From Mycobacterium sp. 852002-51057_SCH5723018 (GTDB lineage: Bacteria; Actinomycetota; Actinomycetes; Mycobacteriales; Mycobacteriaceae), in NCBI RefSeq assembly GCF_001667035.1, contig NZ_LZIR01000096.1:1-60859 (forward strand): a stretch of 60,859 nt of DNA, read 5' to 3'. The position numbers and the translations under genes are program-made. Positions 8,542 through 16,764 of the stretch are shown piece after piece. Position 1 is the first letter of the stretch, and each line of letters begins with the position of its first letter. The notes under the pieces were generated by a model. It was not told the origin of the DNA, did not search any database, and saw nothing but the letters and a program-made list of their open reading frames with translations.

Positions 8542-8571
8542 TTCTGACACGACTGATTCAGACCCCATAGT
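8542..8571 (+). promoter_or_regulatory. Candidate mftA promoter with overlapping MftR operator
   Basis: An inverted repeat TCTGA-N10-TCAGA occupies 8543-8547 and 8558-8562. It overlies a plausible -35 (TTCTGA, 8542-8547) and spacer ending in a -10-like CATAGT (8566-8571) with 18-bp spacing. A repressor bound here would block transcription toward mftA. The site sits midway between divergent mftR and mftA. Only the repeat and hexamers are seen; MftR binding here is inferred. Confidence 0.45.
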
Positions 8572-8600
8572 CGTCGAGCCCCGCAGAAAGGTAAATGCAC

Positions 8601-8690
8601 ATGGAGCGCGAAACCGACAAAGACACCGAACTCGTCACCGAGACCCTGGTGGAAGAGGTGTCCATCGACGGGATGTGCGGGGTCTACTGA
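8601..8690 (+). CDS. mftA: Mycofactocin precursor peptide MftA
   Basis: A 29-residue peptide, MERETDKDTELVTETLVEEV followed by SIDGMCGVY. The C-terminal IDGMCGVY is the invariant mycofactocin core signature. MftB delivers the peptide to MftC, which oxidatively decarboxylates the terminal Tyr29 and cross-links it to Val28. MftE then releases the Val-Tyr-derived unit. The acidic N-terminal part acts as leader. The ATG at 8601 has AGAAAGG ending 9 nt upstream. It is followed after 2 bp by mftB. It is the ribosomal source of the cofactor, not an enzyme. Confidence 0.97.
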   Translation: MERETDKDTELVTETLVEEVSIDGMCGVY

Positions 8691-8692
8691 CC

Positions 8693-8992
8693 GTGACCGC
8701 GGCGACTTGCTCGACGGCCTTCGATCCCGATCGCGGCTGGCGGTTGCACCCGCAGGTCGCGGTGAGGCCCGAGCCGTTCGGCGCGCTGCTCTACCACTTC
8801 GGCACCCGCAAGCTGTCGTTCCTGAAGAACCGCACCATCGTGACGGTGGTGCGCTCGCTGGGCGAGCATCCCGATGTGCGGTCCGCCTGCCGCGCCGCGG
8901 GTGTGGACGACTCCGGGCAGCAGCCCTACTTGCACGCGCTGGGCGTATTGGCCGACTCCAACATGCTGGTGCGTCAGGACGGTGGCCAATGA
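8693..8992 (+). CDS. mftB: Mycofactocin peptide chaperone MftB
   Basis: A 99-residue RiPP recognition element protein of the PqqD-like type. MftB binds the MftA leader and presents it to the radical SAM enzyme MftC. Landmarks are RGWRLHPQVAVRPEPFGALL (wing/strand region), YHFGTRKLSFLKN and a helical C-terminus PYLHALGVLADSNMLV. The GTG start at 8693 lies 2 bp after mftA. The stop overlaps the mftC start (ATGA), which implies translational coupling of chaperone and enzyme. A larger frame opening at 8534 would run through mftA and is discounted. Confidence 0.95.
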   Translation: MTAATCSTAFDPDRGWRLHPQVAVRPEPFGALLYHFGTRKLSFLKNRTIVTVVRSLGEHPDVRSACRAAGVDDSGQQPYLHALGVLADSNMLVRQDGGQ

Positions 8993-10179
8993 CGGTACCT
9001 GTCGCGAGGCGCGGCCACGGTCTCATCGAGCAGTTCGAGCGCGGGCTCGACGCGCCCATCTGCCTGACATGGGAGCTGACATACGCGTGCAATCTGGCGT
9101 GCGTGCACTGCCTTTCGTCGTCGGGCAAGCGCGATCCGCGAGAGTTGTCCACCCGCCAATGCATGGACGTCATCGACGAGCTGGAACGCATGCAGGTGTT
9201 CTACGTCAACATCGGCGGCGGGGAGCCCACGGTGCGCCCGGACTTCTGGGAGCTGGTCGACTACGCCACCGCCCACCACGTCGGCGTGAAGTTCTCCACC
9301 AACGGGGTCCGGATCACCCCCGACGTCGCCGCCCGGCTGGCCGCCAGTGACTACGTCGACGTCCAGATTTCGCTGGACGGGGCGACCGCCGAGGTCAACG
9401 ACGCGGTGCGCGGCGACGGGTCGTTCGCCATGGCGGTGCGCGCGCTGGAAAACCTCGCCGCCGCGGGCTTCTCGCAGAGCGGGGGGCCGAAGATCTCCGT
9501 CGTGGTCACCCGCCACAACGTCGACCAGCTCGACGAATTCGCCGCTTTGGCAAGCCGTTACGGTGCCACCCTGCGCATCACCCGGCTGCGGCCCTCGGGG
9601 CGGGGCGCGGACGTGTGGGACGATTTGCACCCCACCGCGGCCCAGCAGGTGCAGCTCTACGAGTGGTTGGTCGCCAAGGGGGAGCGGGTGCTCACCGGTG
9701 ACTCCTTCTTCCATCTGTCGCCGCTCGGCTCGTCGGGCGCCCTGGCCGGCCTGAACATGTGCGGTGCCGGCCGGGTGGTGTGCCTCATCGACCCGGTCGG
9801 CGACGTGTACGCCTGCCCGTTCGCCATCCACGACCGCTTCCTGGCCGGAAACATCCTGTCGGACGGCGGGTTTGAAAGCGTTTGGAAGACCGCGCCGCTG
9901 TTTCGTGAGCTGCGCGAGCCCCAGTCCCCCGGCGCGTGCGGCAGCTGCGGGCATTACGACAGTTGCCGGGGCGGTTGCATGGCGGCCAAATTCTTCACCG
10001 GCCTGCCCCTGGACGGACCGGACCCCGAATGCGTCCAGGGGCACAGCGCGTCCGCGCTGGCGCGTGACCGCCAGGCCCCGCGGCCCCGCGCCGACCACTC
10101 CCACGGACGGCGCGAACCGGTGCCGCTGAAACTGACTACGCGACCGCCGTCGCGGCTGTGCAACGAAAGCCCCGTGTAG
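8989..10179 (+). CDS. mftC: Radical SAM maturase MftC
   Basis: A 396-residue radical SAM/SPASM enzyme. The SAM [4Fe-4S] cluster motif CxxxCxxC is C34-N-L-A-C38-V-H-C41; GGGEP is the following SAM-binding turn. The SPASM region supplies Cys in MCGAGRVVC, YACPF, CGSCGHYDSCRGGC and PDPEC for two auxiliary clusters. MftC catalyses decarboxylation of the C-terminal Tyr of MftA and then Val-Tyr carbon-carbon bond formation. The start overlaps the mftB stop. The basic Arg/Pro-rich tail after residue ~360 is not part of the catalytic core. Confidence 0.96.
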   Translation: MTVPVARRGHGLIEQFERGLDAPICLTWELTYACNLACVHCLSSSGKRDPRELSTRQCMDVIDELERMQVFYVNIGGGEPTVRPDFWELVDYATAHHVGVKFSTNGVRITPDVAARLAASDYVDVQISLDGATAEVNDAVRGDGSFAMAVRALENLAAAGFSQSGGPKISVVVTRHNVDQLDEFAALASRYGATLRITRLRPSGRGADVWDDLHPTAAQQVQLYEWLVAKGERVLTGDSFFHLSPLGSSGALAGLNMCGAGRVVCLIDPVGDVYACPFAIHDRFLAGNILSDGGFESVWKTAPLFRELREPQSPGACGSCGHYDSCRGGCMAAKFFTGLPLDGPDPECVQGHSASALARDRQAPRPRADHSHGRREPVPLKLTTRPPSRLCNESPV

Positions 10180-10181
10180 TC

Positions 10182-11372
10182 ATGGCCGAGGAATGGTTTG
10201 AAACGGTCGCCATCGCACAGCAACGCGCCAAGCGACGGTTGCCGAGGTCCGTTTATTCCTCTTTGATTTCGGCGAGCGAAAAAGGAATTACGGTTTCCGA
10301 CAATGTCGAGGCATTCGGGGAACTCGGTTTCGCCCCGCACGTCATCGGCGCGCAGGAAAAGCGCGAACTGTCGACTACCGTTATGGGGCAAGATATTTCG
10401 CTGCCGGTAATCATCTCGCCCACCGGTGTGCAGGCGGTCGACCCGGATGGTGAGGTGGCCGTCGCGCGGGCGGCTGCGGCGCGGGGAACCGCGATGGGGC
10501 TGTCCTCTTTCGCCAGTAAGCCGATGGAGGAGGTGATCGCCGCCAACCCCAAGCTCTTCTTCCAGGTGTACTGGCTGGGCGGGCGCGACGCGATCGCCGA
10601 GCGGGTGGAACGGGCGCGTGAGGCGGGCGCGGTCGGCCTGATCGTCACGACCGACTGGACGTTCTCCCATGGCCGGGACTGGGGCAGCCCCAAGATTCCG
10701 GAGGAGATGAACCTGCGGACCATGCTGCGGCTATCGCCCGAGGCGATCGTCCGGCCGCGGTGGCTGTGGAAGTTCGGCAAGACGCTGCAACCCCCGGAGC
10801 TGCGGGTGCCCAACATGGGCCGCCGTGGCGAGCCCGGGCCTCCGTTCTTCGCCGCCTACGGCGAGTGGATGGGCACGCCGCCGCCGACCTGGGAAGACAT
10901 CGCCTGGCTGCGCGAGCTGTGGGGCGGACCGTTCATGCTCAAGGGCGTGATTCGTGTCGATGATGCGAAAAGGGCTGTCGACGCCGGTGTTTCGGCGATC
11001 TCGGTGTCGAATCATGGCGGCAACAACCTGGACGGCACGCCCGCTACCATCCGCGCCCTGCCGGCGCTGGTCGCGGCGGTGGGCGACCAGGTCGAAGTGC
11101 TGCTGGACGGCGGCATCCGGCGCGGAAGCGACGTGGTCAAAGCCGTGGCGCTGGGGGCGCGCGCGGTGATGATCGGCCGGGCCTACCTGTGGGGCCTCGC
11201 TGCCGCCGGCCAGGCCGGCGTCGAAAACGTCCTCGACATCTTGCGCGGCGGCATCGACTGCGCGCTGATGGGCCTCGGGCACTCCTCGGTTCACGACCTG
11301 AGCCCCGACGACGTCGTGGTGCCGCCCGGTTTCACCCGCGCGCTCGGGGTACCGTCCGGTGGGGACGCCTAG
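10182..11372 (+). CDS. mftD: FMN-dependent mycofactocin oxidase MftD
   Basis: A 396-residue member of the FMN alpha-hydroxyacid dehydrogenase family, formerly annotated lldD1 (lactate dehydrogenase). In this pathway it oxidatively deaminates AHDP, the released Val-Tyr product, giving pre-mycofactocin. The family active-site loop reads SNHGGNNLDG rather than the SNHGxRQLD of true lactate/glycolate oxidases; the Arg that binds the hydroxyacid carboxylate is replaced, which argues against lactate as substrate. FMN-phosphate motifs DGGIRRGSDVVKA and GARAVMIGRAYLWG are intact. The ATG at 10182 is 2 bp after mftC; a GTG at 10158 is less likely. A 193-bp AT-richer gap separates it from mftE. Confidence 0.95.
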   Translation: MAEEWFETVAIAQQRAKRRLPRSVYSSLISASEKGITVSDNVEAFGELGFAPHVIGAQEKRELSTTVMGQDISLPVIISPTGVQAVDPDGEVAVARAAAARGTAMGLSSFASKPMEEVIAANPKLFFQVYWLGGRDAIAERVERAREAGAVGLIVTTDWTFSHGRDWGSPKIPEEMNLRTMLRLSPEAIVRPRWLWKFGKTLQPPELRVPNMGRRGEPGPPFFAAYGEWMGTPPPTWEDIAWLRELWGGPFMLKGVIRVDDAKRAVDAGVSAISVSNHGGNNLDGTPATIRALPALVAAVGDQVEVLLDGGIRRGSDVVKAVALGARAVMIGRAYLWGLAAAGQAGVENVLDILRGGIDCALMGLGHSSVHDLSPDDVVVPPGFTRALGVPSGGDA

Positions 11373-11565
11373 CCGATTGCGACGGGCTCCGCTCAATTCT
11401 GGCCATGTTGGGGGATTTGGTGAAGATAAAATGCCGTTCTTTTCACTGGTGTCGAAATAGTGGTGCGCGCGAGGTAACCGTGACGGACGAGCCGCCAATT
11501 TCGGCCGCTTGGTGAACAGCCGAGAAAAAAATTGAGGTGAAGGGTCAACAATTGGTGCACGCCAG

Positions 11566-12297
11566 GTGAATACGTCCTACCATCAGCCAGTGCCCGTACT
11601 CGGCGAATTAGGAACGGCGACATCGAGCCGGCTATCAAGCGCCTCGCCGTCGATATTGATCCCCTTGGGGTCCACCGAACAACATGGTCCTCACCTGCCG
11701 TTGGACACCGACACCCGCATCGCGACCGCGGTCGCCCGAGGGGCTCGGGCGCGCCTCGAGCGCGACTGGTTGGTCGCGCCGGCCATCGCCTATGGGGCCA
11801 GCGGTGAGCACCAAGACTTCGCCGGAACGATCTCCATCGGCACCGACGCCCTGGCGTCGCTTCTGGTGGAGTATGGCCGGTCGGCCGGTTGCTGGGCCCA
11901 GAGCCTGGTGTTTGTCAACGGCCACGGCGGCAATATCGGTGCGTTGAGAACCGCGGTGCAGCGACTGCGCGCCGAAGGCCGGGACGCCGCATGGTGTCCC
12001 TGCGTGGCCGCCGGCGGCGACGCCCACGCTGGCCACACCGAAACGTCGGTGTTGCTGCACATCTCGCCGACCGAAGTGCTGACCGACCGGTGGTTGGCCG
12101 GTAACCGGGCGCCGCTGCCCGAGCTGCTCGGATCGTTGCGGCGCGGGGGAGTCGCGGCGGTCAGCCCGGTAGGCGTGTTGGGGGACCCGACCACCGCGAC
12201 CGCCGCGGAGGGCAGGCGCATCTTCGCGGAGATGGTCGACCAGTGCGTCCGTCGAGTCGCCCGGTGGCTGCCCGGGCCCGACGGGATGCTCACATGA
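11566..12297 (+). CDS. mftE: Creatininase-family peptidase MftE
   Basis: A 243-residue creatininase/amidohydrolase-type metallopeptidase. Metal-binding motifs are visible: STEQHGPHLPLDTD near residues 36-49, the NGHGGNIGAL loop near 118-127 and AGHTETS near 151-157. MftE cleaves modified MftA to release AHDP, the Val-Tyr-derived unit. The GTG at 11566 gives the sequence MNTSYHQPVPVLGELG, matching the usual N-terminus. The stop overlaps the mftF start (ATGA). The gene follows an unusually long gap for this locus, so it may also be read from an internal promoter. Confidence 0.95.
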   Translation: MNTSYHQPVPVLGELGTATSSRLSSASPSILIPLGSTEQHGPHLPLDTDTRIATAVARGARARLERDWLVAPAIAYGASGEHQDFAGTISIGTDALASLLVEYGRSAGCWAQSLVFVNGHGGNIGALRTAVQRLRAEGRDAAWCPCVAAGGDAHAGHTETSVLLHISPTEVLTDRWLAGNRAPLPELLGSLRRGGVAAVSPVGVLGDPTTATAAEGRRIFAEMVDQCVRRVARWLPGPDGMLT

Positions 12298-13706
12298 GCC
12301 AGCCGAGGCTACCGGACGGGTTCGCTGTCCAGGTCGATCGCCGCGTGCGGGTGCTGGGCGACGGCTCCGCGCTGCTGGGTGGCTCACCCACGCGCCTGCT
12401 GAAGCTGGCCCCCGCCGCCCAGAGCATGCTGTCGGGTGGCCGGCTGAAGGTCCGCGACGACGTCAGTGCCCAGCTGGCCCGCACCCTGCTGGATGCCACG
12501 GTGGCCCACCCGCGGCCCGCGGGCGGCCCGTCGCACCGCGACGTGACCGTGGTAATCCCGGTGCGCGACAACGTTCCTGGTGTGCGGCGCCTGGTGAGCG
12601 CGCTGCGCGGGCTGCGCGTCGTCGTGGTGGACGACGGTTCGTTCCCGCCGATCGAGCCGGAAGACTTCGTCGGCGCACACTGCGATGTCGAGGTGTTGCG
12701 CCACTCCTACAACAAGGGCCCCGCGACGGCGCGCAACACGGGGCTGGCCGCCTGCAAGACCGAGTTCGTGGCCTTCCTCGACTCCGATGTCACGCCGCGC
12801 CGGGGCTGGCTGGAGGCCCTGCTCGGTCACTTCTGCGATCCCACCGTGGCCCTGGTCGCGCCGCGCATCGTCGGCCTGTCGCACAGCGAGAAGGTGGTGG
12901 CGCGCTACGAGGCGGTGCACTCGTCGCTGGACCTCGGTGAGCGAGAGGCCCCGGTGTTGCCCCACAGCACGGTGTCCTACGTTCCCAGCGCGGCGATCAT
13001 CTGTCGCTGCTCGGCCATCCGCGCGGTCGGCGGCTTCGACGAGACGCTGCAGTCCGGCGAGGACGTCGACCTGTGCTGGCGGCTCATCGAAGCGGGCGCC
13101 CGGCTGCGCTACGAGCCGATCGCACAGGTCGCGCACGACCACCGCACCGAATTGCGGGATTGGCTCGCGCGCAAGGCATTTTACGGCGGGTCGGCGGCTC
13201 CGCTGTCGGTGCGCCACCCGGACAAGACGGCGCCGGTGGTGATCTCCGGCTGGGCGCTGATGGCCTGGATCCTGATGGCCCTGGGGACCAGCCTGAGTCA
13301 GCTGGCTTCGATCGCGGTCGCCGTGCTGACGGGCCGGCGGATCGCCAGGGCGATGCGCAGCGCCGATACGTCGCTCGCCGACGTCCTGGTGATCGCCACC
13401 CGCGGTTTGTGGTCGGCGGCGCTGCAGCTGGCCTCGGCGATCTGCCGGCATTATTGGCCGGTGGCGTTGCTCGCCGCCGTCCTCTCGCGGCACTGTAGAC
13501 GGGTCGTCCTGGTCGCCGCCGTCATGGACGGCGTGGTGGACTGGCTGCGCCGCCGGGACGCCACCGACGACGATTCCGAGCCGATCGGGCTGCTGAGCTA
13601 CCTGTTGCTCAAGCGCGTCGACGACCTGGCCTACGGGCTGGGGCTGTGGTGGGGTGTCGCGCGCGAACGCAACGCCCGCGCGCTCAAACCGCAGATTCGG
13701 ACCTAG
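12294..13706 (+). CDS. mftF: Mycofactocin glycosyltransferase MftF
   Basis: A 470-residue family-2 glycosyltransferase. The ~70-residue N-terminal part is followed by the GT-A domain beginning DVTVVIPVRDNVPGVRRLV. VVVVDDGS and the DSDVTPRRGW DxD motif bind sugar nucleotide and metal, and GEDVDLCWRLIEAG carries the catalytic ED/W region. Hydrophobic helices near residues 320-345 and 385-410 suggest membrane association. MftF adds the oligoglucose chain to (pre)mycofactocin. The start overlaps mftE by 4 bp. The stop at 13706 is 8 bp before the proposed mftG start. Confidence 0.95.
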   Translation: MSQPRLPDGFAVQVDRRVRVLGDGSALLGGSPTRLLKLAPAAQSMLSGGRLKVRDDVSAQLARTLLDATVAHPRPAGGPSHRDVTVVIPVRDNVPGVRRLVSALRGLRVVVVDDGSFPPIEPEDFVGAHCDVEVLRHSYNKGPATARNTGLAACKTEFVAFLDSDVTPRRGWLEALLGHFCDPTVALVAPRIVGLSHSEKVVARYEAVHSSLDLGEREAPVLPHSTVSYVPSAAIICRCSAIRAVGGFDETLQSGEDVDLCWRLIEAGARLRYEPIAQVAHDHRTELRDWLARKAFYGGSAAPLSVRHPDKTAPVVISGWALMAWILMALGTSLSQLASIAVAVLTGRRIARAMRSADTSLADVLVIATRGLWSAALQLASAICRHYWPVALLAAVLSRHCRRVVLVAAVMDGVVDWLRRRDATDDDSEPIGLLSYLLLKRVDDLAYGLGLWWGVARERNARALKPQIRT

Positions 13707-13714
13707 CCACCGCC

Positions 13715-15166
13715 TTGACCCCCCCCTTGATAAAGGCCGTCCCGCACAGCGATGTGCTGATCGTCGGCGCGGGCAGTGCTGGATCGGTTGTTGCCGAACG
13801 CCTTTCCGCCGACCCGGGCCGCGCGGTCACCATCCTGGAGGCGGGGCCCGCGCTGGCCGACCCGGGGCTGCTGGCTATGACGGCCAACGGGTCGCAGCTG
13901 CCGATCGGGGTCGACAGCCCGCTGGCCCGGCGCTATCTGACCCGCCTGACCGACCGGCACGCCCTCAAGCTGCCGATCGTGCGGGGGGCGACGGTCGGCG
14001 GTTCGGGGGCGGTCAATGGTGGCTACTTCTGCCGCGCCCTGCCTCGCGATTTCGATGGCCTGGCGCTCCCCGGCTGGGCGTGGTCCGATGTTCTCGAGCA
14101 CTTCCGTGCGATCGAGACCGACCTGGATTTCGAGGGCCCCGCGCACGGCGACAGCGGTCCCATCCTGGTTCGTCGGACGCGCGAAATGACCGGCACCACC
14201 GAACGGTTCATCGCCGCCGCCGAGCGAGCCGGGTTCGAATGGATAGCCGACCTCAACGACCCTGCGGCGCAGCCCGTTTCGGGGATCGGCGCCGTCCCGC
14301 TCAACATCGTCGACGGAGTGCGCATCGGATCGGGTGCGGCGTATCTCCTTCCGGCGCTGCCGCGGCCCAACCTGACATTGCTGGAACAGACGCGGGCGGT
14401 GCGACTGCGTTTCTCCGGTAAGGCCGCGGTGGGCGTCGACGCGATCGGCTCCGGCGGCCCGATGACGCTGGCTGCTGACCGAATAGTGTTGTGCGCCGGG
14501 GCGATCGAATCCGCCCATCTGCTGATGCTGTCCGGCATCGGCGCGGAGGCGATGTTACGGGCCGTCGGCGTGCCCGTGGTCGCACCCCTGCCGGTGGGCG
14601 CGTCGTGCAGCGATCACCCCGAGTGGGTGTTGCCGACGAATTGGACCGTGGCCGCCGGCCGGCCCGTGGTCGAGGTCGTGCTCACCACCGCAGACGGCCT
14701 CGAGATCCGGCCATACACGGGCGGGTTCGTTGCGATGACCGGTGACGGCACCGCAGGGCACCCCGACTGGCCGCACCTCGGGGTGGCGCTCATGCGGCCA
14801 CGATCACGCGGGCGCATCACGCTTGTCTCGCCGGAACCGGGCGTGCCGCCGCGCATCGAGCATCGCTACGACAGCGAGCCCGACGATGTCGCGGCGCTAC
14901 GGATGGGCAGCGAGCTGGCCCGCGAAATGGCCGGCGCCGCAACCTCTGTCGGGCCGCCGGTATGGTCGACGTCGCAACACCTGTGCGGCACAACCCCGAT
15001 GGGCACCGATGACGATCCGCGCGCGGTGGTCGATTTCCACTGCCGAGTGCGCGGCATCGAAAACCTCTGGGTGATAGACGGTTCCATCCTGCCGGAGATC
15101 ACCAGCCGCGGCCCGCATGCGACCATCGTGATGATAGGGCACCGCGCCGCCGCGTTCGTTCAGTGA
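13715..15166 (+). CDS. mftG: GMC-family mycofactocinol dehydrogenase MftG
   Basis: A ~483-residue glucose-methanol-choline flavoprotein. The N-terminal FAD motif is DVLIVGAGSAGSVVAERLS; the second signature is GATVGGSGAVNGGYFCR; the C-terminal part has STSQHLCGTTPMG, the WVIDGSILPEITSRGPHAT stretch and the GMC active-site His region. MftG re-oxidises mycofactocinol and passes electrons toward respiration. No ATG or GTG fits the start: TTG codons at 13715 and 13727 are the candidates, neither with a clear ribosome-binding site, while an upstream GTG at 13646 would overlap mftF by 61 bp. It ends 1 bp before the convergent PE gene. Confidence 0.92.
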   Translation: MTPPLIKAVPHSDVLIVGAGSAGSVVAERLSADPGRAVTILEAGPALADPGLLAMTANGSQLPIGVDSPLARRYLTRLTDRHALKLPIVRGATVGGSGAVNGGYFCRALPRDFDGLALPGWAWSDVLEHFRAIETDLDFEGPAHGDSGPILVRRTREMTGTTERFIAAAERAGFEWIADLNDPAAQPVSGIGAVPLNIVDGVRIGSGAAYLLPALPRPNLTLLEQTRAVRLRFSGKAAVGVDAIGSGGPMTLAADRIVLCAGAIESAHLLMLSGIGAEAMLRAVGVPVVAPLPVGASCSDHPEWVLPTNWTVAAGRPVVEVVLTTADGLEIRPYTGGFVAMTGDGTAGHPDWPHLGVALMRPRSRGRITLVSPEPGVPPRIEHRYDSEPDDVAALRMGSELAREMAGAATSVGPPVWSTSQHLCGTTPMGTDDDPRAVVDFHCRVRGIENLWVIDGSILPEITSRGPHATIVMIGHRAAAFVQ

Positions 15167-15167
15167 A

Positions 15168-16055
15168 TCACTGGGAGTAGGGCGACATTTCGACCGGCAC
15201 GCCCGTCGCTACCGGTTGCTCCTGCTGAGATCCGGCCGATGATGCCGTCGCCGGGGAATAGGGCGGCGTGGCCGGGGAATAGTTCGGCGTTGCCGCGCTC
15301 GCCGCCGTGACCGGCGTGCCGATCGGCATCGCCTGCGCCGCCGTGGCCGCCGAGAATCCTGGCGTTTCCGCCGCCTCAACGGCCGCCACCGGCGTGGCCG
15401 ACGGCGCCGCCGCTGCGGCGGGAGCCCCCATCGCCGCCGGCACCGCCGAAGCCGGCGCGCTGGCGGGTGCCAGCGCCGCCGTTGCCGCCGCCGGCGGGAC
15501 CGCCGCTATCGGCGTACCGGCCGGCGCCAGCGTCATGGGTGCCGCCGAGGCCGGTGCGACCGAGCTCGCCAGCGGTGTCGCCGGTGCGGCCGGCGCCGCA
15601 CCGCCCGTCAGGCCGGCCCCTGAAGCGCCGGCCGCCGGCGCGCTCGCCGCCATCGAACCGGCCGATGCCGCGGGGCCGATCAGCGGCTGCGCGCCCGCCA
15701 GCGCCTGAGCGGGGCTCCCGCTTCCATTCATACTTCCGCCCACCATGTTCTGGACGGTTTGCAGCGGCGTGGCGTTCGTGGCCTCGGCAAGGCCGTATTG
15801 CTCCGCGCCGGAGCTCATCAGCTGGACAAACTGGGCGTGGAACGCCTGGGCGGCGGCGCTGAGCGCCTGGTAGACCTGGGCGTGGCCGTCGAACAGCGCC
15901 GCGATACCCGCCGACACCTCGTCGGCACCGGCGGGCAATACGCTCGACACCGGCCCCATCGCGGCGGAGTTGGCGTCACCGATCGCGGATCCGATATTCG
16001 CCAGATCTGTTGCCGCCGCGGCAACATACTCCGGCGCTGCGATCACATATGACAT
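15168..16055 (-). CDS. PE family protein with Ala/Pro-rich C-terminus
   Basis: A 295-residue PE protein beginning MSYVIAAPEYVAAAATDLAN, with Pro-Glu at residues 8-9 and a PE domain to ~residue 95 (QYGLAEATNATPLQTV). The other 200 residues are Ala/Pro/Gly low complexity, ending in a tandem NYSPATPPYSPATAS-like motif. It is closely similar to the PE protein at 252-1019 in its PE domain. It is convergent with mftG with a 1-bp gap, so it is not part of the mft operon. The ATG at 16055 is the canonical PE start. No PPE partner is nearby. Confidence 0.93.
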   Translation of the reverse strand: MSYVIAAPEYVAAAATDLANIGSAIGDANSAAMGPVSSVLPAGADEVSAGIAALFDGHAQVYQALSAAAQAFHAQFVQLMSSGAEQYGLAEATNATPLQTVQNMVGGSMNGSGSPAQALAGAQPLIGPAASAGSMAASAPAAGASGAGLTGGAAPAAPATPLASSVAPASAAPMTLAPAGTPIAAVPPAAATAALAPASAPASAVPAAMGAPAAAAAPSATPVAAVEAAETPGFSAATAAQAMPIGTPVTAASAATPNYSPATPPYSPATASSAGSQQEQPVATGVPVEMSPYSQ

Positions 16056-16399
16056 TCCGCTCCCCCGGCTAGCCTCAACGTCGTGCGCCTCCCCCTGACG
16101 AACTCCGCATAGCGGATGTTATCGCCCACCGGGCTCCGCCGAGGCGTTTTCAGGTGAACTTTCCCCCCGAATGCCGTGATCGGCGACGGCAGCGAAAACG
16201 CTGTTTTCACAGGCTTTCCGTGACGAGGGCGGGCCGCGCCGCGGCTCCGCATCCGCTGAGGACCGAGCCGGGCGCGCCCCGCCCGGGCGACTGGTCATGC
16301 TGTCCACGTAGATGGCCACGACAAGTGGCGGGCGCGCGTATGTCAGGCGCGGTCTATGCGTCGCAATATTCGTGGATGGCACGACGGTGTATTACCGCT

Positions 16400-16624
16400 T
16401 TACTCGCTGTCCGTATCACCTCCCTTCGCTAGCGGCTCGAGGGGCGGTCTGCGCATCACCCCCGCGACGGAGGCGAGCGCTCCCGCGCCAGGCGCGGGAA
16501 GCTCACAGGCCATGTGGCCGACCGGCCCGCCCGGCGGCCTGAGGCGCATCCACTCGGCCTCCGCGATCGCCGCCGCCTCTATCACCGCCGGGCACACCGG
16601 CTCGGTAGCGATATCCATCAACAT
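16400..16624 (-). CDS. Possible small hypothetical protein (74 aa)
   Basis: A 74-residue frame on the minus strand beginning MLMDIATEPVCPAVIEAAAI. It is preceded by GAGG about 8 nt upstream of the ATG at 16624, with a second ATG at 16618. The first 25 residues look like a normal acidic/alanine helix; the rest is Pro/Gly-rich. No family is recognised and the frame contains the strong inverted repeat at 16481-16499, which is unusual inside a gene. It is the only frame in the 0.7-kb gap with a plausible start signal. It could be an accident of base composition. Confidence 0.3.
   Translation of the reverse strand: MLMDIATEPVCPAVIEAAAIAEAEWMRLRPPGGPVGHMACELPAPGAGALASVAGVMRRPPLEPLAKGGDTDSE
16481..16499. 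repeat. 9-bp perfect inverted repeat
   Basis: TCCCGCGCC-A-GGCGCGGGA is a perfect palindrome around one base. It has no trailing T-run on either strand, so it is not a classical intrinsic terminator. It may be an attenuating hairpin or a protein site. A role in ending MFS transcription, which arrives from the right, is possible. Confidence 0.5.
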
Positions 16625-16764
16625 CACACGCACCTCAACCCGCGAGATGACCTATACCCGTCGATATATATTTCTGATACCACTACGGGCAGATGTTCGC
16701 AAGCCCGAACGCGGGGTTTCCTTCTGTTGCAGCAACATTGGGCCCGACGAGCCCCGCGGCCCGC

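Larger units (their letters stand above)
16056..16764. other. Long intergenic region, mostly non-coding
   Basis: About 0.7 kb lies between a PE gene reading leftward and the 3' end of the MFS gene. It contains a perfect 9-bp inverted repeat around one central base at 16481-16499, an AT-rich patch near 16660-16680 and one possible small minus-strand gene, listed separately. No tRNA, insertion-sequence end or recognised regulatory RNA was seen. The codon-position pattern is poor in most frames, so much of this stretch may be decayed or regulatory. Confidence 0.6.

Noticed and set aside
8534..8692. N-terminal extension of mftB running through mftA
   Set aside because: mftA encodes the precursor in a different frame with its own start and the IDGMCGVY signature; mftB starts at 8693.
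13646..13714. Upstream GTG start for mftG
   Set aside because: It would overlap mftF by 61 bp and add 23 residues not found in the family, which begins just before the FAD-binding strand.
15200..15720. CRISPR-like or tandem repeats in the PE tails
   Set aside because: These are degenerate Ala/Gly/Pro codon runs inside PE genes, without constant repeats and unique spacers. No CRISPR array was seen in the window.
16056..16764. tRNA or small RNA gene in the large gap
   Set aside because: No cloverleaf, CCA end or T-run terminator was found on either strand by eye.
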